Origin: Scortum barcoo
Lineage: Eukaryota; Chordata; Actinopteri; Centrarchiformes; Terapontidae
Length of the DNA: 64,000 nucleotides
Assembly (NCBI GenBank): GCA_023238725.1
Contig: CM041534.1
Span: 20,617,803-20,681,802 of the forward strand
Direction of reading: 5' to 3'
The translations under genes were made by a program, and so were the position numbers. Shown in pieces: positions 1-11,277 of the stretch (positions within the stretch are counted from its first letter, which is position 1; the number at the start of each line of letters is the position of its first letter). Below the pieces are notes generated by a model. That model worked only from the letters and a program-made list of their open reading frames with translations, made no database searches and was not told the origin of the DNA.

Positions 1-170
1 GACTAATGAAAACTTAATTATGAATATATATTACATTTGTAACACTGGTTCTTTAAATCTAATTACCGTTTTCAAATATTAAACTAACTCCCGTCTGATT
101 AGGTCAAACGACTTTTCTCCTGACACTGTTTACTTTGGATATTTGCAAATCAAGAATAAGTGGTACTTAC

Positions 171-3100
171 AGGTATTTCTGACACCGGATATAGCACAAG
201 GCTCTATTTCCATAAATGATGTGGTTGTCAGGGCTGGATGGAGAAACAGATTTATCAATATATTAGTTACACCTTAATGATCTAATACGATCCTGTAATG
301 AATTCTGTCTTTGTGAAACATTGGCCATTTTTGATGCTGTAATTTGAGGTGGTTTTGTATTTTACTAATATTAATATTAATTGAATAAAACTGACATACC
401 AACGTTTCACAGATACAGGAATTACTTGCAGGGCCAAAATATTTTATTGCATTATTGCACCAAATACTTTAACTGATGAAAACAACAAAATGAGAAAACA
501 TGCAACTCTACATTATATATTTAGAACAGGACAGATTAAAGCTTTACATCTGAGTTGAAGACCTTTTTAATGAGGATATTAAAATATTACTTACTAATAT
601 TTGATGGCTTTGGAATAAAACTTCACAGCATCTTCATACTTGTTTAACTTAAAGTTGTCGTTTCCTTTCTTCTTCATTTCTTCACTTCTCTGGATGACGA
701 ACAAACATTTAGGGAAGGTAGAGGTTATGGCTTCCACTTTTTATTTGAAACTTGATCCTTCACTTGAACATGGAAAAATATTCAATATGTATGTGAGGAT
801 TCTCAGTCATCCAGAACATGGTAATTCCTAAGAGTCTGAGGAAAGTCAACTGGACTTGCTTAAAGTTTTGAAGACATTTCACCTTTCATCCAAGAGGCTT
901 CTTCAGTTCTGGTAGAAAGTCTGGAAATTTAAAATCTAAAGGGGTCACTGATCCCTGAGAGTCGTTAGTGTGATCATTCGGGTCACGAGTTAAGGTGTGA
1001 ATAGGTGTTGAGCTGTCTGGGGAGGGAATTCAGGACTCTATTGTAAGTAGCTGATAACTGATCCTCTGTTTAGTGTTGGCCGTTCCAGTTTGACATAAAT
1101 GGCTTCTTTCACTCCTCTTTCAAACAAATCTGTCATCTCCAGCCAAAACATCTACATTACTTTCCTCAAAGAAGTGTTTTTTCTCTCTCTTGTGGGGTGG
1201 TTGTTTTGTTCTCCCCAACGTAAAATGTAAACTGTTTTCAGGGTCCCAGTTTGGGTATCCACATGTGGACGTGCATCCCTGATGTGTTTTTGCTCCTTCT
1301 CCTTTCCCTCTGCCCTCCTAAGCTCTCTGAGCCCTGTGGTATTGGGTAACATCATCCTTGTGCTGTAGTGGATGAATGAATCAAAGAGTAAATATGAATC
1401 CGTGTGAGTTTTCTGTACATTTTGATGTGTACCAAACAGTCCAAGAAGGCCAGAACATTTTCCTCGACATCTTCACGGGTAAACCTGATGTTGTAGTTCA
1501 TTGTTTTGACATGGTCTGTGAAGGCCTCTACTTCTTGTGCCTTGATTTTAACCCAGGTGTCATCCATGTATCTAAACCAGTGCCCGGGAGGATTCCTGTG
1601 AACGAGGTCATTGCCTTGTTCTCTACTTCTTCCGTGTATAGATTAGCTACTATAGGAGCACAGGTGAGCCCATGGTGTAGTCGTGTTTCTGTCTGTAATA
1701 ACCTTCTCTGTACTGGAAATAGGTGGTGGTTAGGCAGAGGCCATGCAGGGTGCGTATGTGGTCCGGAGTGAAGTTTGTTCTGTTAACTGATGTGCTGTCT
1801 TGTACCAGTCGTCCTCTTACCGTCTTAACTGCTTCCACAGTGGGAATGCAAGTGAAAAGTGACATCGCAGGACACCACGGTGTCACCTGAGTCTAGTTTT
1901 ATCTCCCTGATCTTGTGAGCAAAGTCCTGGGGGTTCTTGATGTGGTGTTAAGTTTTGCCTAGCATGGTTAGGATGGTGGCCAGGCGATTTTTCATGATGG
2001 AATTATCTGTCAGCAGTTGAGAGCCTTATCAAGCTTTGATGTAGCGTCACTGAGCTAGTGAAGGCTCTGTTGCCAGTAAACTAGACTTTTGTTGTTGTTA
2101 CACAAAAAAAACTGATGAGCTGTACTCAATAGATAATGAAGATGCCAACCCATATAAGCTGTGAAGTGAGAAGCATATGGGAAATTCCCTTCCTTTAAAG
2201 TTGTAATCTTGAAGATTTCATTGTCTTTTGCCATAAATGCAGGTGTGTTTTTCACTTCAGTTTCAAGATTCAACATGTGTGGTTATCCATCTTTTCTTTG
2301 TTTGTTTAGTTATAGTGACCGTTTACTCACAACGCTAGCAGAAGCTGTAAAAAAAACAGCACGGTACTTCACACACAGGTGAGCTGAACAGTGTTAAAAC
2401 TGTGCTGCACTTGTGATTTTTCCCAGAAATTCGCCAGCTTGGGTCCTGGGGGTGTCTCCGTAGAGTGAAAAAATGGCAGGAGGGGTGTGTTTGGATCTTT
2501 GGCAAAAACATTTACTCCATTTACTTAAAAAATGGATGAGCTCCAGCTAGTCGCTCCTCATCCTCCCCCTCCAGATCAAACAATGGGTGTGAGAGTGGTG
2601 TGGGTGGAGGCCAACAGTCCTCTTTTTATCTCAGTATCTTTCTACATGTCTGTACTGTGCTGTATTCACCATACTGTGTTTCACAGCAATATACGTCACA
2701 TTACTGAAGCTAAATACTTTAGCTAACTGTCAACTGTGACTTATTAAGATTACACTTTGAAGTATTGCCAAATACATGTGGACCCCAGATAAGAAGAGCT
2801 GTGCTGTTCAGATAGCTTGTGGGGATCTACAGTGAATGACACATCATCATATAATCATATAATTACCAGTTACTCTTTATTTTTAAATGATGTGCAGTTA
2901 CTATCTCATTGAGGCTGCTTAGATCATTTCTCAGAAAACATACAGTAACATCTGTGCTCAAACATTAAAAGTGTAAAAGTGCTATTTTCTGAGACAGGTG
3001 CCTGTTAAAACATCTCATTATATCAGAGACAGGCTGCAGATCATGTTGTTGTGTCTTACCTCTACATGGAAGTCAGATGGTGTGGCTATCAATGTCTTCA

Positions 3101-6100
3101 TTGTCCTTTCCAAGTTGGTTCCCATGTCCTTAATGTACTTGGCAACTGATGGGAAGTAGTAAGCAGAGCTTGAGTGTGAATTATTCATACAAGTCCTAGA
3201 CGTTGCAATGTCTGTACAGCTCTAATTTCTGTGTTGTAAATTTGCTGAAGTTTAGTTATTTGAGATATTATGAAAATAATTAACTCTGAAATCCACTAAC
3301 TGTCCAAATCATTTAGGTTTTCCTATTAACATGAATTGTTAGCAGAACTGCAGTGTGACAGTTTCTTACACTCTGTGAAGATAAAGTGCAAGGCCGTGAA
3401 GCAGGTGCGTGGATGGCCGAAATCGAGAATCCGGTGGCGAATGGCAGGCTCTCCTGTTTGTTCCAACCAGCATAACGCATCATCCAAAACCTCCGGGGAA
3501 TGCTGAAGGTACAAAGTCACACTCAGACTGAGTCAAATAGAGGACACATCAGCTATCTCTATTCATCATTTATAGGGAACAACTCCTCTCCTAAAACTTC
3601 AGCTGAGGAGATCTGCTGACACCGAAAATCATGATACCAGTAGGTCATTTTTCCCAAAAGCACAGAATTTATGGCTTTAAGTTCATATCATAATATGCAC
3701 GGTCATGAAAAACCAGATCAGCAGCCCACCATAATTGAATGTAATTCATAATAGAAATACTGAATTTGATTGCATTACATGGCAAGATAGACACATTTTT
3801 GTTTTTTAAGTAACAAAATTTATATGTCATATGGTGTTCCACAGGGTTCAGTGCTTGGCCCATTCCTCTTTCACATCCATTTCCTCTCAGACACTCACGG
3901 CTACCTGACGCAACAGTACATATTGCTGTTGGATGTATAAAATGTTCTGTAGATATTAAATTTATAATTACACTATTATTATCTTTAAACAAGTGTTAAA
4001 AATACACAATAAATCAAATGATCCTCTCATCAATATACACAGAAATTTTTTCAGACTTACCAAGTTAAACATGTTGCTTATCCAGAAAACCTGCTCTGTC
4101 TTTTCCCTTGTCAACTGTAAAAGAAAGGTTTATCAAAAGTTTGAGTTACAAAGTAGAACAACAATATCACTTTCAGCTACACAAGCTGCTCTTATTCTTT
4201 TCAGTGCTAAATGTATGTTGCAGACTCAGACCTGTATTACTATAGGCCTACCTTAAATCTCAAGTAAATATTACTTATGTAAGAGGAAAGATGATGCTGC
4301 ACAATGTTTTAACTATAATGTCCTATCTGTGTGGTTCTTTTCTGACTGGTGTGGCACTGAAAAATTTAAATAAAGAGTTGTTTACTGATTAATAAAGTCT
4401 CTCTAACTCTGGTTTCTAAATCATGCTGCAGTGAACATAAGCAACAAAAAATCCATATTCATATCTTCACGTCAGAAGAATATGTAATAGCCTACTCATA
4501 CCCTTTGCCCTCATCTGCATTTTTTTATTGATTCTATGTTGCGCTGTTGACTTAAAACACATTTGCCTTGCCCAAGACATCTCCCCAAAGTCTTTGCTGT
4601 CAGTCTGAAGGTCTGAAAGTCCTATACCGACGTGACAATCAGACAATAATGCCCATACTGATTTCTCTATCAAATTAGTTAATAAGTAGTCAATAAGTAG
4701 TCAATAGGGAGAGTATTAGCACTCAGAGAAAAGGGGCATTTCAGCACCAGAAAATTCTGCATTTCAACCAGTAGAACCAGGGACTAAATTTAGGTTCTGT
4801 TTAATGGTTCTAGGCGTTTAAAAGTCCCTACCCCAGTGGTATTATTTTCCAAAAGGTTCAGGAACTTCAGGGGTCATTGATTAGTCAAAAATCAAAGCTG
4901 CTTTAACCTTTGTACTATTTCATTTACAAAGAAGTATCAATATTAGGGTGAGGGGACATTCATTTCTGGAGTTAAAGTTAAGTTTTTCCTTTGTATGTGA
5001 GGGTAATGCAAAAAGAAACTTTTCATTTCAAGTTTGAGTTACTTGTGTTCCCGGTACCATTTTGCTGAAAAGGGCTACAGGACTGAACTACCATATAGTT
5101 GACTTACTGTTCCTTTCTCCAAGGCTCTCAGGATTGCTTCCAGTGTTTCTATCCTGTGCAGTTGCTTTATACTTATATCTTCACTGTCAAAAGAAGGAAA
5201 CACAAACAGTCTAAACACTGAAGATGGAAAGTGTTATCAATTACGAGATTAAAAATGAATTAAAATGATAAAATAAAAGTATAACTATACTTACTTTGCG
5301 TCGATTAGACCTATTTGAAAAGCCCAGCAAGCGGTAGCACTGGACTCTTCACGCTGCAGCAGGATGGGAAGCCAGAAGACACAAACTTTCATCCGCTGTG
5401 CAGCCTCTTTTCTGGTATCGATAGACATGTGGCTCCATCGGTCATAAATCTCTTCTGAAAAACGAAACCATGCCAAAGATGCACTTAGTTTCACCCAGCT
5501 GAGAGATGAAAATGTCGAGTGAGCAAAGATGCTCCATATTCAGGGCCTATTATTTTCTTTTATTCTTCAAAAAGTAAAAGTATATTATGGAATTTATCAG
5601 CATATATTTATTTATTTTTAAACAATAAAATACATTACAAGTGAAAAATGATTAGAACTGACTTCTAACTGTAATTATAACTCTAGACATGACTGATGAA
5701 AATGGGCTTGTTACCAAATAGCCAAAAAAACAGTGAAAAATCCAGTATGTGTTGGAGATTTCTGTCTTTTGCAACATCTTGTGCAATATGAGAAACATGT
5801 TGCTTCACTGTAGCCCATGATCAAGAAAGAAAGCCATTAATAATGGTTGAATAAATCATCTTAAACAAAACCTTACATATATCTTGACACTACTAGAAGC
5901 ACAACTGTCAGACAAATGGGGAATATGGATGTTGGATGGATGGACTCAAAAGGGCAACAAGGAGATGGCTGTATAAATAATGAGAATCATGTGAATGTAA
6001 TGCCCAAACTGTTTTTGTTTTTGGTTTGTTTGTCTATATTTTGCCGATACTATCATTGTTTATTGATGCAAATATTGTGCCAATGAAGAACTAAGTGAGG

Positions 6101-6725
6101 GAAAAATATCAAATCCTTCAATCTGTATTTTTTTTAAATAACAATCACGTTATCACACTACAAAACAACAATCTGCAATGTCACTCTCATACATTGTTTA
6201 CAGATTTGAAAGATGTCGCCCTTTCTCATGTATCCTTTATGTCAAACGTTATTTTATAAGATCTTATTTAAAAGACATGCACAAAATCAGGTGTCATCTG
6301 ATTACAATTACAACCCTTTTCACACAGACTTACTTGCTTCAATAAATGCAATGTTGGTTATTCAGTAAACACTAAAAACTAAAGTAAAAACGCATGTGAA
6401 CATGATCATATACATAATCCAAGGAAGTAGATGTTCTAGTATATACCACCAACAGTGAGAACTACAGCACTGTAGCCCTGAATATTAATAAGAACGATGT
6501 ATTAAGTATTCCTTACTTGATGGACGGAGGGTGATGATTTGATTATGTCTATGAGAAGCAATTTTCTGGGGGGAGAAGAAAAAGTTTATCAGTGACACAG
6601 AAAACAATACTAACTTGGCAAAATGCTTTTATTTGGATTATTGGTTAAAAACTCACAGCAGTTGTCCATTCTCTGGTGGCATCCCATTCACTATAACAGT
6701 CACAGTCAGAGTCTGAATCCGACAT
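171..6725 (-). CDS. ttc3: TTC3, N-terminal part with start of TPR domain (continues beyond base 1)
   Basis: TTC3 is a large TPR protein; in vertebrates its C-terminal RING makes it an E3 ubiquitin ligase (family knowledge). Only the N-terminal part is here. Exons, in transcript order: 6657-6736 (ATG at 6725), 6517-6565, 5295-5454, 5108-5183, 4061-4114, 3370-3527, 3060-3145, 595-689 and 171-233, each bounded by AG/GT. The protein starts MSDSDSDCDCYSEW. The segments MKVCVFWLPILLQREESS, LHRIETLEAILRALEKG and ALHFIFTEFAKYIKDMG line up with the N-terminal region of human TTC3. The TPR begins with KKKGNDNFKLNKYEDAVKF and continues through YGNRALCYIR. Oddity: exon 4061-4114 ends in phase 0, but exon 3370-3527 reads correctly only if two bases precede it, so the frame does not join. 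Intron 1 (6737-9107) is AT-rich with no gene seen. Identity rests on remembered similarity plus linkage to kcnj6. Confidence 0.85.
785..2000 (-). mobile_element. Penelope-like retroelement remnant (RT, endonuclease tail and 3' end)
   Basis: The minus strand carries recognisable Penelope-like pieces in broken frames. First comes RT sequence around HHIKNPQDFAHKIREIKL (about 1960) and TTTYFQYREGYYRQKH (about 1700-1770), where an AMGSP-type motif appears as TMGSP. Next is FTREDVEENVLAFLDCLVHI (about 1440-1500). The sequence after the endonuclease reads FERGVKEAIYVKLERPTLNR (about 1070-1125), and the 3' region ends near 785 with CTGGATGACTGAGAAT. Much of the GIY-YIG endonuclease is missing between about 1130 and 1250. 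Stops and shifts make it inactive. It lies in a ttc3 intron in the same orientation as the gene. Confidence 0.8.
866..914 (-). ncRNA. degenerate hammerhead-ribozyme-like motif in the Penelope-like element
   Basis: On the minus strand the order is GAA (907-909), CTGAAGA (900-906, fits CUGANGA), a stem-loop GCCTCTT/GGAT/GAAAGGT (882-899), GAAA (877-880), TGTC, then TTC (870-872). The outer GAA and TTC can pair as stem I. Stem II keeps four Watson-Crick pairs and two G-T pairs, with one C-A mismatch. Penelope-like elements are known to carry minimal type I hammerheads with a very short stem III. The mismatch and the T after GAAA suggest decay. Whether it cleaves is unknown. Confidence 0.45.
3825..3960 (+). 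mobile_element. LINE reverse-transcriptase remnant
   Basis: The plus strand encodes GVPQGSVLGPFLFHIHFL, the GxPQGSxLGP motif of non-LTR retrotransposon reverse transcriptases, followed by degenerate sequence. It lies inside a ttc3 intron, antisense to the gene. The fragment is too short to assign a clade firmly. Confidence 0.75.
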
Positions 6726-9107
6726 TTTGTCCAGCTCTGTAAGAACATTCATGTAAATCAGTGAAGTTTACTAAACAAGCTGTAGTGATTTAAATTCATT
6801 TCACTGCATGAAAATCAGGAACTGGAACCATGTTTGATTTCAGGAAATATCATGTTGCTGTTTTCTTTGTTTTCTTGCTGTCTAAGTCTCATTATTGTTG
6901 TAACAAAGCTGTTCAGTGTACATTAATGAAAATCAGCACTGCGACACCAATGCCCCAATAAAGAAAATGTAAAAAAGCAGGCGTGACATTTACTGTGATA
7001 GATTACAGAACAAGCAGGTTTCAAGTCTCTGCAAATTCAGTTTCAAACTGGATTTTCAATTAAACAAAAGACCCCTGAAAGCTTGAAACAAACAAAAAAA
7101 TAACACATTCAGAATTCCACCTCCCTTCAGCAGGTAAGTACAGCTATTTGATCTGTATCACAGATCATAAATGCATATTTTATATCTGCTCTTCTTTAAA
7201 AAACAAAGGTTGCTTTGCTGATGAAGGTGTATTTTTTCAGGTATTGGCAAAACAATGAAATATGATACAGGAGGGTCTAGCTTGAGTACTAAATTGTTTT
7301 GAGGCTTATTAATAGGGCTGAAATGGTTCAGAAAAACTAAAGTAATCTTTTTTACTTACTTTTTCTGTATTAGATGATGCAGCTAGAAAATAATCAGCAC
7401 AACAGTCAGTTATGAAAATAATATTTAGTTGTTGCTCTACTTATTAAACACTAAAACAGGGCAAAGGGGTTTCGTAATATTTTGATGAAGGATTTTAGTT
7501 TTCATGGCGTGACAGAGGTAAACAGAAATACTGCGTTCTCTATATAAAGTAATAATATATCAGAAATATGAGCTGGCTTGGCAGTCCCCAAGCAAGCTCC
7601 CATTAGAAATCCCTGTTGTGCCAGCAGCGCTGCCTGGACACGCCCTGACAGCAGGACTAAAAGAGGAAACCTGAACACACCTGCCTTTTACCTAAAGCCA
7701 CATCAACGGCAGCACACAATGGCGGATTCTGGGGACAATTTTCACCTGCACAATCATTTGACATCATAATTTTTTTCCTCCATCATTGCAATCGCAAATT
7801 AAACTGTCGAATCAGCACGATGCCAGAAATGAAACACAAAGACGTATTCTTCCTGGTATGAGTGTGTCTGTGTATTTGTTAAACAAATGCTGTGTGTTAC
7901 CGGTCAATGCTGGGAAATATACAAGCAATGATTACTAGTCACACAAGAACCAGTAACAATCTAAAAGACCAGTCAGATGAAGGAAGTACTCCTCTCTCTT
8001 CCATTGTATACATTTTTCTATTGTATATATCTGTTAGTTGTATAATACTTAGTTTATATTTATAGTTTTATATTTTATTTGTATAACTTATATTTTAAGG
8101 TCTTTACTTATTTTATTACTCTAGTTTATTATTTATCTTAAATTTTATTTTATTTTATTTCTAATCCATTGTTTTTCTTGTTGAGTGTTTCTATTCTTGT
8201 TGATAATTTTTTTTTAGCACGATTACATCATATTTTGTGTGCTTAAAAGAGACTGCTATAGTAGAGTCTACCTTTGTTTTTTCACATAATATCATGCATT
8301 TAATGCAAAAAAGTGGATTAATTAAAAATACCTAAAAATGCAGACAGTATATATATTAATTTAGTGTTGTGAATTAATTATCTGAAGTGGTTTTCTTTCT
8401 GTTGAGTGTGTTTAAAGTGTTTTTTAACGCAGAATGAAACATTTATACATTTCAGCATGTACTGATTTATCTGTTAATTCTGTTAAATTTCAGGATTTAT
8501 TTATGTCATCACTGATAACCAGCTTTTATATATTTAATTTTGCAGTTATCGGTTTCATCACGTTGTTCAAGATGTCTCAGTGGGTGTGGTTAAAATAAAG
8601 TGTAGTTAGTTTGAATCGATTGCAGCACCATTACTCATCATGTTTAGTGTTTAAAAAGAGACTGATAAGTTAGATTTTACCTTTATTTTCACTATATACG
8701 ATTGCAAAAAGTGTATATATTAAGTTATTGTTGAGGATTAATTAGTAGGTGTGGTTTAAAATTAGTTTAAGAGAGTTTTAAGAGTGAAGTAATTTAATGA
8801 GCTCACGCCTCTGTATGATAAATTATCTGTCATCTTTACTCCAAAATAGGTATTATTATTAAATAAACAGTAGCTGTATTACCGAGTTAGTTAGTCAGCG
8901 GGGTAACAACATTAAAGTATTTTAATGTGGATTTATCTCAGCTACGTGTAGTTTTTTTATGCTTACTTTAATTAAAACGACGACACTTTGTTCCTACTTT
9001 GTTTTATCGCCTCGCAGACGAATCGGCCTTAAATTATAGATACTCACAGGGTTAATGCAGTCATATATTGATGTTAATGTGGCGTAGTTAAAAATAACAA
9101 CACTCAC

Positions 9108-9190
9108 CTCTTGATAAATACCGAGTAAATGTTTCACTCCGGACTCGCCTTGCTCATGATATTATCCGGAAGTTACAATAGTGTGGAGGA
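9108..9190 (-). promoter_or_regulatory. ttc3: ttc3 first exon (untranslated) and promoter
   Basis: Read on the minus strand, a GAG|GTGAGT donor sits at 9108. The sequence above it contains an ETS-type CCGGAAG core (about 9168), typical of TATA-less housekeeping promoters. The first exon would be untranslated apart from a tiny upstream ORF (ATGAGCAAG... ending in TGA within eight codons). The next exon, at 6736, carries the coding ATG. The exact transcription start cannot be seen. Confidence 0.5.
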
Positions 9191-9404
9191 GTTCTTCTTC
9201 GGCTGCTGCTCCTTTGAGGTTTAGTGGTGTCTGAAGCATTACCGCCACCAACCGGTCAGACACAGAAATACAGAAATGAACGTACACGTTTGGAAATGTA
9301 GAAATAAAATCATTTCTTTATTTATGTCTTCCTAATCCTAAGTAATTAATTAGTTTATGTTTCAATATTTATTATTATATATTTATTTATTTATTTTTGT
9401 GTTA

Positions 9405-9515
9405 TTTTATTTATAGGTTCACAGACAGCCTCATCCTTCAGGCCATAAGAGTTTTAAACTGCTCCATCTAATTGCTGTGCGCATGGATAATAAAAGCTTG
9501 AATTTTGAAACTTGA
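9405..9515 (+). mobile_element. 3' end of a LINE-type element
   Basis: The text CAGCCTCATCCTTCAGGCCATAAGA followed by TTTTAAACTGCTCC resembles the tail of the fish L2-like ORF (a Q-A-I-R-x-L-N-S-type C-terminus). It ends in an AATAAAAGCTTGAATTTTGAAACTTGA tail. It is upstream of ttc3 and has no coding role. Confidence 0.4.
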
Positions 9516-9744
9516 TTTTGTATTATACTCATCCACAGGACACCGTATTAATACATTACAATAATAAGTTTGTTTTTTAATGTTCAACTATGGTTATGTT
9601 TTTGTTTTTTATGTCATGACTGTGGTCATGTCATTTGCAAATGACAAATGACATCACAAGTCTTGAATCTTATTCAATTATTGATTTATTTCTGTAATTA
9701 TTTTTCAGCATTAATTCACTGTCCTGCATATGATTATGTGGGTA

Positions 9745-9965
9745 AAATTAGAATGATCAGAATCAGAATCATGATTAACTTTAATGGTCAAGTATGTGAA
9801 CACATTCAAGAATTTGACTGTAGTCTTTACAACGCACTCACTGTGTGTAAGCAGAAATAGAGATACACACAATTTAAAACAAGGACAACAACTTGACAAG
9901 ATCAAAATAAACATGCAACTACTATGTTTAAGTACAAATACATATAATAAAGTATATATATACTC
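9745..9965 (-). repeat. dispersed AT-rich repeat family A, copy 1
   Basis: The minus strand shares CTTGTTTTAAATTGTG and TGTTTATTTTGATCTTGTCAA-like blocks with plus-strand sequence at 53036-53235 and 55395-55590. Chance translations of copies 1 and 2 share the run SSCCPCFK. It begins with GATCAGAATCAGAATCATGATT, a tail style common in fish retroelements. It abuts the tRNA-Val gene. Confidence 0.55.
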
Positions 9966-10099
9966 TAAATAAATGTATTCATATAAAGAAAAAAGAAATA
10001 GTAATAACAGTAAAATGTAAACAGTATAATAGCGCTGCAGAGTGCAAAGGATGCTGAAACGAACATTACTATTTCGATTTAACATGGTTTAAAAATAAG

Positions 10100-10172
10100 T
10101 GTTTCCGCCCGGTTTCGAACCGGGGACCTTTCGCGTGTGAGGCGAACGTGATAACCACTACACTACGGAAAC
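10100..10172 (-). tRNA. tRNA-Val (anticodon CAC)
   Basis: The minus strand reads GTTTCCGTAGTGTAGTGGTT as its start and ends with GGTTCGAAACCGGGCGGAAAC plus the discriminator A (73 nt). The acceptor stem GTTTCCG/CGGAAAC pairs exactly, the T loop is TTCGAAA, and the anticodon CAC is at 10137-10139. Box A (TAGTGTAGTGG) and box B (GGTTCGAAACC) are intact. The T run from the plus-strand AAAAA at 10091-10095 gives a Pol III terminator. As I recall it, the sequence matches the standard vertebrate tRNA-Val-CAC, so it is a real gene and not a SINE head. Confidence 0.97.
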
Positions 10173-10924
10173 TGATGATGAAACGCATGAAGTGCATGTA
10201 GGTCATCACTCTGATATGTGTATTGTTGGTAAATATCTTTGTGTATTTCTGCTGTTACTGAAGAAAATAAATTAACAAAGTACAATTTTGAGGTATTGTA
10301 CCTGAGTATTTTATGCTTCTTTATACTTCTACTCCCTTCATTACATATTGTACCTTTCAATACACTACATTTATTTGACAGCTTTAGTTACTCTGCAGAT
10401 TCATATTATTACTAAAAAATATTACTCAACTAGTAGATTCTGACATTATTATAGACCAAATTTTCCAGCATTATATAAAGTCTTTAAAATGACCTCTTTT
10501 AGTAGCTGCACATTAAAGTGATGAAGCCAATAATGCTTAAATTATCTAGTGAAATAATAAACGTGATTCTAGAAATGAGCTATTTTACTTTTGCTGCTTT
10601 AAGTATATTTTGATGCTTATACTTAAAAAAAAGTACTATTACACTTTATAATGCAACTTTTACTTTTAGATCTCAGTGCTTTCTCCACCACTGATGGAGA
10701 GATTGATAACTGATTATAGATCTATTTTATGTACTTTTACTATTTTCTACCACTGACAGGTGATGTATTATCAGACTAATACTGTACCAGTGAACTAACT
10801 TATCAATATTTATACTTTTGAAGTAAGATATAAAACACAGATCAATAAAGCACTTTTTATTGAAGCTTTCACATTGTAAAGAAAACAAACTATTTCAATA
10901 AAATAGTACACTTCAATCCTCAAT
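10173..10924. other. AT-rich intergenic DNA
   Basis: No gene is seen. Pieces such as GTACTTTTACTATTTTCTACCACTG (about 10730-10756) belong to a short AGTACTTTTACT...CCACTG theme that recurs across the window. Confidence 0.5.
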
Positions 10925-11235
10925 GTCGGGTTTTATTGTGAATTTTGATTTATTGAGTGGTATAGGCCTGGATCAGTGTTTGCCAGAGATGAACAGAAGA
11001 GAGGAGGAAGATTAAAAAAAAGTTTAAAATAGTTAGGAAAAGTTAAAAATAAAGCCAATGACTGTGAGAGACATCCCACTGATTTTAAAACAATAATTTA
11101 ACTGGAGCTAAACTAAACTGTCCATCAGTTTAATGCAAAACCATTTATTTTATGAAAACTAAACAGGTATATGTGGTAACAGTTTTATAAAAGCAATAAG
11201 ACCCAAAAGGCCGCGGATTACAGTTCACATTTTAG
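10925..11235. repeat. dispersed repeat family C, copy 1 (second copy at 50170-50625)
   Basis: Ordered blocks match the 50.2-50.6 kb region: TTTTATTGTGAATTTTGATTTAT, GGATCAGTG, GAGAGGAGGAAGATTAAAAA, GCCAATGACTG, ACTGATTTTAAAACAAT, then CAGGTATATGTGGTAAC and AAAGCAATAAG. This copy lies just 3' of the unrecognised gene and may overlap its 3' UTR. Confidence 0.6.
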
Positions 11236-11277
11236 AAAAGATAAAGACCTAACAACAATTTAACCATTCATGTAAGT

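Noticed and set aside
3669..3992. 107-codon minus-strand frame as a ttc3 exon
   Set aside because: It lacks splice sites in phase and overlaps a LINE RT fragment on the other strand.
10100..10172. tRNA-like sequence as the head of a SINE
   Set aside because: All stems, loops and boxes are intact, a terminator follows, and no SINE body is attached.
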